A DNA stretch of 64,000 nt, taken from Candidatus Uabimicrobium amorphum (GTDB lineage: Bacteria; Planctomycetota; Uabimicrobiia; Uabimicrobiales; Uabimicrobiaceae). The position numbers were made by a program, and so were the translations under genes. Of the stretch, positions 17,518 through 25,324 are shown one piece after another; within the stretch, counting starts at the first letter, position 1; every line of letters starts with the position of its first letter. The DNA is taken from the NCBI RefSeq assembly GCF_009002475.1, contig NZ_AP019860.1, positions 5,052,001-5,116,000 on the forward strand, given 5' to 3'. The notes below the pieces were generated by a model. That model ran no database searches, had not been told where the DNA came from, and was given only the letters and a program-made list of their open reading frames with translations.

Positions 17518-19353
17518 ATGGCTGAAGAATATTACTCTTTTCAGGATGTCCTACGCGAGTTGCAGATGGAGGAATCTGAGTTAAAAAGGCTCGTGTCCGA
17601 AGGAGAAGTAAACGCAATTAATGACGGACAAAATGTAAAATTCGCCAAGAGTGAAATTGAAAATATACGCAACAATAAGATGGATGCTGGAACAATCATG
17701 GTTCCAAGTGGTAATGGGGAGAGCAGCGAAGAAGTATTGCTCGTAGATGAGGTAGATAGTGGGGCGATCAGTGCTATAGAAGAAGTTGGTTCGTCTGTGG
17801 CCTTGCAGGCTGAATTGGCAGATGAAAGTAGCGCTTTTGTCAATATAGATGATAGTGGACCTTTGCTGTCGATGGAAGAATCTCAAGATGACAATCAACC
17901 AATTCTTAACATTTCAAGTGAGATGAAAAAACCACGTATCCAAAATGTTAAGGAAGACACTGAAGAGTTAATTTTCGAGCAAAGTAGTGGAGAAGACTTA
18001 CTGGAAACAGGTGAGCTACTCTTTGATTCTGTGAATCAAGTCTTACCTCGCGATCGCGAAGAAGCAGAGCTTTTTACCGAGTCCGAGATGGGGATTTCAG
18101 ATGACTATGATGATATTGATGAAGCCTCTGTAAAGGCAGCCATTGATTTTGTAGATAGCTCTGATGAAGAAATCGTCAGTACCTCAACACCAAAAAGTAA
18201 TATTCATTACTCTTCTGTAGAAATGCAGCGCAGGCAAAAAGTGCGCACCATGGCTGGGGTAAGTGTGGGACTTCTCACCTTTGCCGTTGTAGCACTATTT
18301 TTCTTTTTTCCTCCAAAAGAAACCAATAAAACCCCTACGGTAACGGCTCATGTTGTTCAGAATATTACCTCTGAGACTGCATACAGCTACACCGGAGAAG
18401 TAAAGCCTATCCGCGAGACAAATGTAACCACAAATACCAATGGTACTGTCTCCGCGTTATTATCCGCAAATAGTTCTGTACAAAAAGGTCAAACCATTGC
18501 GGAAGTGGCGTCTAGTGGAGATCCCGCGAATAAGAAAAAATATGAAAGTCTAAAAAGGCGTTACGACAGTAGCAAAAAAACTTTTGAGAAAAACAAAAAA
18601 TATCATCGCGCTTTAAAGAAATACTACGCGAAGTATGTGAAGACTCCACGCAGTAAACGCAGTGCGCTAGACAAAAAGACAAAAAGAGCTGCGAAAATCT
18701 ACCACACCATGTTGGACTATCGCAAAAATGGTAAGTCTTGGCTCGCTCAGATGAAGAAGCTTAAATCGCAAATGGGTGGTAAAGAAGAAATTAAAGCGAC
18801 TGCAAACGGTTTTGTTACACAAGTGTTTGCAAAAAACAACAGCCAATTGAACTCCGGAGATAAGATCTATGCGATTGGTGAAGCGGATGAAGTACTTTGC
18901 AGTTTCCGCATACCGAAAGGTGAAGCTCAAAATTGGAGTAAAGATGACCAAATAGAAGTTACCATAGGCAGTAACAACTATAACGCTGTTGTAGAAAATG
19001 TAAATGAAGATACTTCAACTCAGCCTGTCACTCTGTGGCTACATGTGCGCATTAACAACAATGAATCGCAAATTAAACTGGGAGAACAGGCTTCTCTTAA
19101 GTACAACAAGGAACACGAAGTAATGGCGATTCCTCGCAGTGCTGTTTATACCGAAAATGGCAAAACATTTGTTTTTGTCATCTTAGAGGATAAAGATAAA
19201 GTATTGCGCCGTGATGTACAGCTTGGTGAAGAGCGAGAAAATGGATATGTAAGAGTTAGTAATCTATATGCCAATGACAAAATAGTTGCTGACAACACGA
19301 TTAAACTAGAAGAAAACCAAGATGTTGTTATTGCAAAAGACACTGACAAATAA
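17518..19353 (+). CDS. HTH domain - acidic linker - TM - HlyD-like adaptor protein
   Basis: A 611-residue protein with an unusual order. Residues 1-50 resemble an excisionase/MerR-type helix-turn-helix (YSFQDVLRELQMEESELKRL, then SEIENIR). Residues about 60-235 are an acidic, Ser-rich linker. One membrane helix lies at about 244-265 (MAGVSVGLLTFAVVALFFFF). The outer part resembles a membrane-fusion (HlyD/RND adaptor) protein: barrel/lipoyl-like GEVKPIRETNVTTNTNG, a Lys-rich helical hairpin (about 340-425), a second lipoyl half (GFVTQVFAKNNSQLNSGD), then AIPRSAVYTENGKTFVFV. It could couple envelope state to DNA binding (inference). No transporter gene is adjacent; a secreted coiled-coil gene follows. 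Confidence 0.75.
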   Translation: MAEEYYSFQDVLRELQMEESELKRLVSEGEVNAINDGQNVKFAKSEIENIRNNKMDAGTIMVPSGNGESSEEVLLVDEVDSGAISAIEEVGSSVALQAELADESSAFVNIDDSGPLLSMEESQDDNQPILNISSEMKKPRIQNVKEDTEELIFEQSSGEDLLETGELLFDSVNQVLPRDREEAELFTESEMGISDDYDDIDEASVKAAIDFVDSSDEEIVSTSTPKSNIHYSSVEMQRRQKVRTMAGVSVGLLTFAVVALFFFFPPKETNKTPTVTAHVVQNITSETAYSYTGEVKPIRETNVTTNTNGTVSALLSANSSVQKGQTIAEVASSGDPANKKKYESLKRRYDSSKKTFEKNKKYHRALKKYYAKYVKTPRSKRSALDKKTKRAAKIYHTMLDYRKNGKSWLAQMKKLKSQMGGKEEIKATANGFVTQVFAKNNSQLNSGDKIYAIGEADEVLCSFRIPKGEAQNWSKDDQIEVTIGSNNYNAVVENVNEDTSTQPVTLWLHVRINNNESQIKLGEQASLKYNKEHEVMAIPRSAVYTENGKTFVFVILEDKDKVLRRDVQLGEERENGYVRVSNLYANDKIVADNTIKLEENQDVVIAKDTDK

Positions 19354-19384
19354 TCATTTACATATATAGCAAAATAGATACAAT

Positions 19385-19427
19385 AATAGGGTAGGAAGCC
19401 TCAGAGCTTTCTACCCTATTTTTATTT
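19385..19427 (+). terminator. Intrinsic terminator
   Basis: AATAGGGTAGGAAGC pairs with GCTTTCTACCCTATT (one G-U) across six bases, followed by TTTATTT. It ends the HTH/HlyD-like gene. Confidence 0.85.
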
Positions 19428-19463
19428 GGGATTGCTGTAAGCGACAATATAAAGGACCAAACA

Positions 19464-22400
19464 ATGAAAAAATGCTTATGTGTTCTCAGTATCTTTTTTT
19501 CGCTAATTTACGCGGAAGAGGTACTGTTTGTAAAGAGTGGAGAGGTAGACGGAATCCAGGTTGGAGCGTTTTACCTTGGTAAAAAGGAAATCAGTAATCA
19601 GGATTTTTTCCTGTTTATTGAGGAGGATGGTTACAATGAAAAACATTTATGGGACGCGAGTGTCTTAGAAAATTTTGATGAAAAATTCAAAATAGAAGGT
19701 GGAGATCGCGCACCGCGTACTTGGAAAGAAGTAAGTCCTCCTGAAGGAAAAGAGTATCAACCAGTACAAGGAATTACTAAGGCAGAAGCACGTGCATATG
19801 CACGAACTCGTGGTTGGAGTGTTCCCAGTGAAAATATGTGGAAGTTAGCACAAAAACAGCATAACATTGGCGCATATCCGTGGTTCGACGATGTGGAAGA
19901 AAATAACAGCGGAATTCGTTTAGTGAGATATTTTGCGCCAGGAGAGGCTGTCTCGTCCATGCAAAATGAAATGAAATCGTTTGCAAAAGTTAGCCAGGTG
20001 AATCGCAATGCATCTGGTATACGCGACCTCGGCCGCAAATATAAAAAGATCAATAAGCAGGTTCAGAAGTTTGATAAAGACATGCGCGTTGTCATGGACG
20101 ATTTGCAAAAGAACAAGCAACAAGAATTAGAAAAAGTCGTTGCGACAATGAACAGCAAGTTGCAAGCTCTCGAACAGCAACAAAAAACTAAAATTGAACA
20201 AACGATGGCCGCTTGGAGAAAAGAGCAGCAAAGAAGCACCAGTAAGATTAAAGATCTGACAAAGTTAGTGGTGATGAATTCTCAAGAAATTGCTACTTTA
20301 AAGAGTGATTACGATACCGTGGCCGCAGAAAACAAAAATTTGAAAAAAGAAATACAGAAGCTCGATACTTTGATCAAGCAAGTGCGCGGTATGCAACAGC
20401 AACTAACAAAACAACAAACTCTTGCCAGTAGCATGCAGAAAAAATTTCAAAATATGAGTGGTAGTGTAAATGCAGAAGTCAAAAAAGCTATCGACGATTT
20501 TAAGAGCGAACAACAAAGTTGGTTGGGAAATCAAGAGCGCAACTTTGGCAATAAAAGTAAACAGTGGGAAAAGAAATTTGCGCGCATTGATGAGATGAGT
20601 AAGGATACCGTTGAGTTAGAAAAGCAAGTTAAACGTCTGAATAGTTTGTGCCCACCCTTACCAGGAAACGGTAACTACGTACAAAGTTTATTGACCGTCA
20701 AGTCTGGTCTAGAAGAAGTGCGCTTGACAGCGAAGAAGATCCAAACCGATGTAAACTTCTTGCAACAAAAAGATATCGCCATCGAACAGCAACTACCTGT
20801 TCTGAAAAAGCAAGACGATTTATTGGCAAAGGAAGATAGTAAATTACAGTCGGCAATAAAAAGTATGTCTAGTCGTGATGACTACCAAGATAAAGAAATT
20901 GCGAAACTAGACGCTCTTTCTGGACAAATGGATAAGAAGACGAAACTGATTGCGGGTAACATTGATGCCTTACAAAAGAACGACTTAGAAATTATAGGCA
21001 AGATTTCGGATGTTCAAGGATCTGTCTCCTCTCATATACAACAATATCAGGCTTCTAAGCAGCAAACAGGTGAAATGCTAACCGCGATCACACGCCATAA
21101 GGAAGATATACAAACGATACAAAAGAATGTGCAAAATTTACAAAGCAAAGACATCAAAATGGCAAAATCGTTAAAGCAAACTGTGGATTTACTGCGTGGA
21201 GAGTCGGAAGATATTCGCAAAAAATTATTTTCTGCACAGCAATCCGAAGTGAAGACGATTGCGGAAAATACCAATAAAAATGCCGCAGAGATTCGTGGAT
21301 TGGAGAGTTACGTTGGGAATGTACGTTCGCGCATTTTGAAGAAAATGGAAACCCTGGAATCCGATATTAAGAATGTAGAGCAAAAACGCAATCGTTTGGA
21401 AACAGACTTCCGTATCGCAGCAACACAGATGCGTCACAATATGTTGGAAATTGGCCAAAAAATGCTACAGCTTTTTGAAAAAGGCATGTTTATGGGACCA
21501 ATTTCTCCAGATAAAGAAGTTTCACCAAAGGAAATGAAAGAGCACATTGATAAGCAACAATCGCAACAAAACGTAAAACTCGCTAGCAAAGAACTCAAGA
21601 AATTTAAATCGGAACTAGAAAAATTTAAACAACGACAAGACAAGCTACAAGATAAATATGACGCACTACAAAAAGAACACAGTAAAATGAATGAAGAGCA
21701 CGGCAAGATAAGTCAAGAGCATGGCAAATGGAAAAAAGAAATTTTACAACGCCAAGATCAAGAAAATAGAAAATTATTAGAGCGTATCAAACAAACACAG
21801 CGGATCGCGATGCAAGCACAGAATCAGGGAGATGTTTCTTCTAAAGTATACAGTGAGTATCGCCGCGATTTGGCGGATCTTTGCTATAACACCAGTGTTG
21901 TATTTTTCAAAAACAATGAAATTGAGTTGGCAAATAGTTTTATCAATATGTGCTTTAAGTATGATGCGAATATGCCAACTGCAAAACGTTTTTGGAACGA
22001 CAACTGGGTGGAACTGAACACTCCACGAGGTATGGTGTATATCCCGAAAAAAACAGCGATACTAGGAAAAGCAAACGATTTTGAGTTTCCATATCGCAAA
22101 AAACAAGTACCATCGTTTTTTATGGATCGCTACGAAGTAACCCGTGGTGAGTTTGCGGATTTTGTGGCAAAGGCATACAGCAAAGACGACGTTTGGAGCA
22201 AAGAAGGACGGTTGTGGCGCAAGAATCGCAAAAAACCACAAAATTGGCAAGATCCAAATGTGAATGAAGAAAAACTTCCGGTCTCCAATGTATCCTATTA
22301 CGAAGCTGAAGCGTATGCAAAATGGAAGGGCAAAAGACTACCTACTGCCGATGAATGGGAACGCGCAGCGCGTTACAACGATGGACGTTTATATCCTTGG

Positions 22401-22721
22401 GGGAATAAACAACCACGCGAAGGAAAACAATTTCGGGCAAATTTTCGTCAAATTGGTATGTACAAGGACAAATTTTTATACAGTGCTCCTGTGGGATACT
22501 TTAAAGATGACGTAAGTATGGAAGGTGTTTTTGATCTATGTGGAAACGTCGCCGAATGGTGTTCAAATTCGCACAGAAGAAATAAGAACAAAAAAGCGAT
22601 TAAAGGTGGATCTTTTAATAGTACACGCTATCGTTTGCAGGGGTATTTCGAAATGGGTGAAGAGCCGTCAGCAACAGCGCCATTTATCGGTTTCCGCTGT
22701 GTGAAGGATAGCCCACGCTAG
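19464..22721 (+). CDS. Secreted coiled-coil protein with FGE-sulfatase-like domains at both ends
   Basis: A 1085-residue protein. Residues 1-17 are a signal peptide. Residues about 20-150 look like a shortened FGE/SUMF1-type fold (VGAFYLGKKEISNQDFFLF, ITKAEARAYARTRGWSVPS). Residues about 180-820 are almost continuous coiled coil rich in Lys, Gln and Glu. Residues about 855-1085 are a full-length FGE-like domain: DRYEVTRGEFADFV, LPVSNVSYYEAEAYAKWKGK, RLPTADEWERAARYNDG, YPWGN, DLCGNVAEWCSN, IKGGSF, IGFRCV. The paired active-site cysteines of true formylglycine enzymes are not evident, so a binding role is likelier. Family use varies from catalysis to ligand binding. Confidence 0.85.
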   Translation: MKKCLCVLSIFFSLIYAEEVLFVKSGEVDGIQVGAFYLGKKEISNQDFFLFIEEDGYNEKHLWDASVLENFDEKFKIEGGDRAPRTWKEVSPPEGKEYQPVQGITKAEARAYARTRGWSVPSENMWKLAQKQHNIGAYPWFDDVEENNSGIRLVRYFAPGEAVSSMQNEMKSFAKVSQVNRNASGIRDLGRKYKKINKQVQKFDKDMRVVMDDLQKNKQQELEKVVATMNSKLQALEQQQKTKIEQTMAAWRKEQQRSTSKIKDLTKLVVMNSQEIATLKSDYDTVAAENKNLKKEIQKLDTLIKQVRGMQQQLTKQQTLASSMQKKFQNMSGSVNAEVKKAIDDFKSEQQSWLGNQERNFGNKSKQWEKKFARIDEMSKDTVELEKQVKRLNSLCPPLPGNGNYVQSLLTVKSGLEEVRLTAKKIQTDVNFLQQKDIAIEQQLPVLKKQDDLLAKEDSKLQSAIKSMSSRDDYQDKEIAKLDALSGQMDKKTKLIAGNIDALQKNDLEIIGKISDVQGSVSSHIQQYQASKQQTGEMLTAITRHKEDIQTIQKNVQNLQSKDIKMAKSLKQTVDLLRGESEDIRKKLFSAQQSEVKTIAENTNKNAAEIRGLESYVGNVRSRILKKMETLESDIKNVEQKRNRLETDFRIAATQMRHNMLEIGQKMLQLFEKGMFMGPISPDKEVSPKEMKEHIDKQQSQQNVKLASKELKKFKSELEKFKQRQDKLQDKYDALQKEHSKMNEEHGKISQEHGKWKKEILQRQDQENRKLLERIKQTQRIAMQAQNQGDVSSKVYSEYRRDLADLCYNTSVVFFKNNEIELANSFINMCFKYDANMPTAKRFWNDNWVELNTPRGMVYIPKKTAILGKANDFEFPYRKKQVPSFFMDRYEVTRGEFADFVAKAYSKDDVWSKEGRLWRKNRKKPQNWQDPNVNEEKLPVSNVSYYEAEAYAKWKGKRLPTADEWERAARYNDGRLYPWGNKQPREGKQFRANFRQIGMYKDKFLYSAPVGYFKDDVSMEGVFDLCGNVAEWCSNSHRRNKNKKAIKGGSFNSTRYRLQGYFEMGEEPSATAPFIGFRCVKDSPR

Positions 22722-23090
22722 GTATAGAACCCATAACTACACCGTGTCATTCCTGCGAAAGCACATACTTGTCAAGCTAAGATGTAAAAGCTTTATCAAT
22801 AAAGACTTACAAAGCCGTGTCATTCCTGGCTTGACCAGGAATCCACAACACAAAGTTAAATTGTATGCGCCTGGATCCCTGATCAAGTCAGGGATGACAC
22901 CGGTAAGGTAGTTTTTTAGTTTCAGAGAAAAAAATGTAATTCTTTTATTTGTAGTACTTTCTGTCTTAGCTTGACAGCCATGTGCGAAAGCAGGAATCCA
23001 CAATATAAAATTGATTTATAAATGCGTGGATCCCTGATCAAGTCAGGGATGACACACTTGTAGTTTTTGATCAATAAAAAAATGTAATTG
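22722..23090. repeat. Cluster of palindromic intergenic repeats
   Basis: A gene-free region with several copies of one hairpin family. Copies: GTGTCATTCCTGGCTTGACC... at 22817-22846; inverse-orientation TGGATCCCTGATCAAGTCAG... at 22872-22900 and again at 23027-23055; degenerate copies at about 22743-22763 and 22974-23001. Each good copy is a stem of about 8 bp between GTGTCAT- and -ATCCAC flanks. The same family recurs at 32437-32468 and 32551-32582. They may also end transcription of the genes converging here. Confidence 0.8.
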
Positions 23091-24251
23091 CTATCTTTGC
23101 GATGCTTTTTTGGCCATTACCAACTTGGTAATGCAATGAATTGCGCCATTCGCACCAATAATTTCATTGCAGTCCAAACCTACAACGCGATGATTTGGCA
23201 TGAGTTTTCTGTAAACGTTCAGTGCTTTTTCATCTGTGCCACGTCCGTAGATAGGAACTAATATTGTATTATTGACAATAAGTGAGTTTGTATGTGTGTA
23301 GCTCGTTCCCCACTGATATGCAGGCATGGGAATACGATGTACCACAAATTTTTCGCCATCGCTGTTTGTCATTTGTGATAATTTTTTGGCGATATCGTTC
23401 AATATATAGTAGTTGTTACCATAGCCGTCCATAGGTGTTGCGTACTCGCCGACGATAATATTTCTATCATCGAGTAGTTTACAAAACATGTCAATGTGTC
23501 CAGTGCCATCATTTTCCATATCCGGAACTATATAAACTTGGTCACAGCTAAAATAGTCTTTCATGTAGCGTCTTAGCTGTTCTTCTGAAAGATTAGGATC
23601 TCCGCCTTGCTTTGGATCAAAAACGACATCCGTCATAATCGCGGTTTTCTTACCATCGAGTATTAGATTTCCTCCTGGTAAAATGAGCGGACATTGAAAT
23701 GTCTCCCAGCCAAATTTATCTCCCAAACTTTTAGGGAACTTGTCATCCAGTGGACGAGGTCTATTGTAGACAAGGTCGATGATACCTCTTTTGCCACTAT
23801 CGGTATAAATAAACCACGGTCCATAATCGCGCATCCAAACACTGTTCAGTCTTTGACGTAAGAATACAATGTTCTCCATATTGCAACCGTTTTGTTCTAA
23901 TATCGAGGTGACATAGTCCGGGGAGTTAGTAACGATATAAACCTTATCGGTTATCGATACTTCTTTGGCAATGTTCGTCAAAAGGCGATTGTACCCTGTC
24001 CAGGAAATGCAAACCCCTTCACACTTTTCAAACTCAGCCGGAGCAATAAATTTTCCTTTCGGAGGACTAAAGCGAAAATTCTTTTTCGACTGTAGATATT
24101 TTCCCCAAATGGTCTCCCAACTATCTCCTTCGCCAGCAAATTGATCGATAATTTGCTGTTTTTCTTCCGCGGTTAGATTTTTGGGGGTAGATGCTTGTGC
24201 CCAACAAAAAGACAATGTGACGCACAAAAAAATACAAATAAACTCTTTCAA
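23091..24251 (-). CDS. Exported agmatine deiminase/peptidylarginine deiminase family enzyme
   Basis: A 386-residue guanidine-modifying enzyme (PAD_porph family). Motifs: PAEFEKCEGVCISW, RDYGPWF, GGNLILDG, NDGTGHIDMFC and the catalytic-cysteine motif GAIHCIT near the C-terminus (Cys about 373; usual form GGGNIHCIT). Residues 2-19 are hydrophobic and end AQA, a likely signal peptide. Start TTG at 24251 is chosen for GGGAGA seven bases upstream and because it begins the signal peptide; a longer ATG frame from 24329 has no ribosome site. Cytosolic agmatine deiminases lack a signal, while Porphyromonas PAD has one, so protein or peptide arginine is a plausible substrate. Agmatine remains possible. 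Confidence 0.85.
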   Translation of the reverse strand: MKEFICIFLCVTLSFCWAQASTPKNLTAEEKQQIIDQFAGEGDSWETIWGKYLQSKKNFRFSPPKGKFIAPAEFEKCEGVCISWTGYNRLLTNIAKEVSITDKVYIVTNSPDYVTSILEQNGCNMENIVFLRQRLNSVWMRDYGPWFIYTDSGKRGIIDLVYNRPRPLDDKFPKSLGDKFGWETFQCPLILPGGNLILDGKKTAIMTDVVFDPKQGGDPNLSEEQLRRYMKDYFSCDQVYIVPDMENDGTGHIDMFCKLLDDRNIIVGEYATPMDGYGNNYYILNDIAKKLSQMTNSDGEKFVVHRIPMPAYQWGTSYTHTNSLIVNNTILVPIYGRGTDEKALNVYRKLMPNHRVVGLDCNEIIGANGAIHCITKLVMAKKASQR

Positions 24252-24336
24252 TTTTATTCTCCCAAAATGGTGTAGATAAAATATTTGTGCTTGGTATGAA
24301 GTGATACCAAGGTTGTTATATGATACCAAAAAAATT

Positions 24337-25026
24337 TTAAAAGCACACGATATTTTGTTCTGCCAAACTTACATAACAGCCATCTCCTATAATGATATGG
24401 TCCATGACTTTAATTCCAACTAAGGAGCCTACCTTGATAAGTCTTTTTGTTGTATGTATGTCTTCGTCGCTAGGGGTTGGGTCACCTGAGGGATGGTTGT
24501 GAATTAATAAAATAGAATTACTGCGTTCCCTAATTGCCGAAGAAAATACTTCGCGAGGGTGTACGATGGATGCATTCAATGAACCGATAGAGATTAATTC
24601 CTGTTTGAGTAGCTGATTTTTACTGTTTAGATGCAATAAATAAAACTTTTCTTTTTTTTCATCGCGTAGTATACTTTGAAAATGCTGATAAACCTGCTTG
24701 CTACTGAGCAATACTTGTCCATTTTCTACGGATTTTTGACAAAATCTACGTGCTATTTCCATACATGCTTTTATTTGCAAGGCTTTTGTTGTACCAATAC
24801 CAGGTACTTTTTTGAGTTCACCAACACTTGCTATGGCCAAGTTACGTAAATTAGAAAACTTGTCGAGTATTGCCGCTGATATGTCCAAAACATCTAGATG
24901 ACGCGTCCCACTACGCAATATGATCGCAAAAAGTTCTCTGTTTGAGAGCGTTTGTAGACCATGCAATAACGCTTTTTCTCGCGGACGTTCATCAGGAGAT
25001 AACGAACGTAAATCCCTATTTTTCAT
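24337..25026 (-). CDS. radC: RadC family JAB/MPN domain protein
   Basis: A 229-residue protein. Seen: N-terminal LRSLSPDERPREKALLHGL..LSNRELFAIILRSGT, a helix-hairpin-helix (KKVPGIGTTKALQIKA, 72-87), and a C-terminal JAB metalloprotease-like fold with Glu159, HNHPSGDPTPSD (His176, His178, Asp187) and DHIIIGDG. This is the normal RadC layout and length. Despite the name its role in DNA repair is doubtful; the metal site is intact. It lies 85 bases upstream of the deiminase on the same strand. Confidence 0.95.
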   Translation of the reverse strand: MKNRDLRSLSPDERPREKALLHGLQTLSNRELFAIILRSGTRHLDVLDISAAILDKFSNLRNLAIASVGELKKVPGIGTTKALQIKACMEIARRFCQKSVENGQVLLSSKQVYQHFQSILRDEKKEKFYLLHLNSKNQLLKQELISIGSLNASIVHPREVFSSAIRERSNSILLIHNHPSGDPTPSDEDIHTTKRLIKVGSLVGIKVMDHIIIGDGCYVSLAEQNIVCF

Positions 25027-25190
25027 AATGTGTATCTCTTTACTATTAAATCATCTGGATTTCGGAACAAAAACGGTATCGGGATCGGAGTTCTCGTATT
25101 ATACGTATAATTACGACAACTTTATTTATCGCAAAGTAAAATAAGTGCAAAATTCACAGGAAAACTTTACAATGAAATCGCATAAGATAC

Positions 25191-25219
25191 TTGACATCAT
25201 TACAAAGTGCGGCTATCAT
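25191..25219 (+). promoter_or_regulatory. Sigma-70-type promoter for the pseudokinase-phosphatase gene
   Basis: TTGACA (25191-25196), 17 bases, TATCAT (25214-25219). It lies about 105 bases before the gene at 25325, in the divergent region with radC. Confidence 0.75.
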
Positions 25220-25324
25220 AAAAAATAAAAATTTATTTAGATCTCGATATTCTGTTGTACGACAAATTGCGTATATTCCGTGGCTGGGAGAAAGTCTAAG
25301 GCCCCAGTTATTTGAAAAGATTTC

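Noticed and set aside
22743..23055. CRISPR-like repeat array
   Set aside because: The units alternate in orientation, spacing is irregular, some are degenerate, and no cas genes are near.
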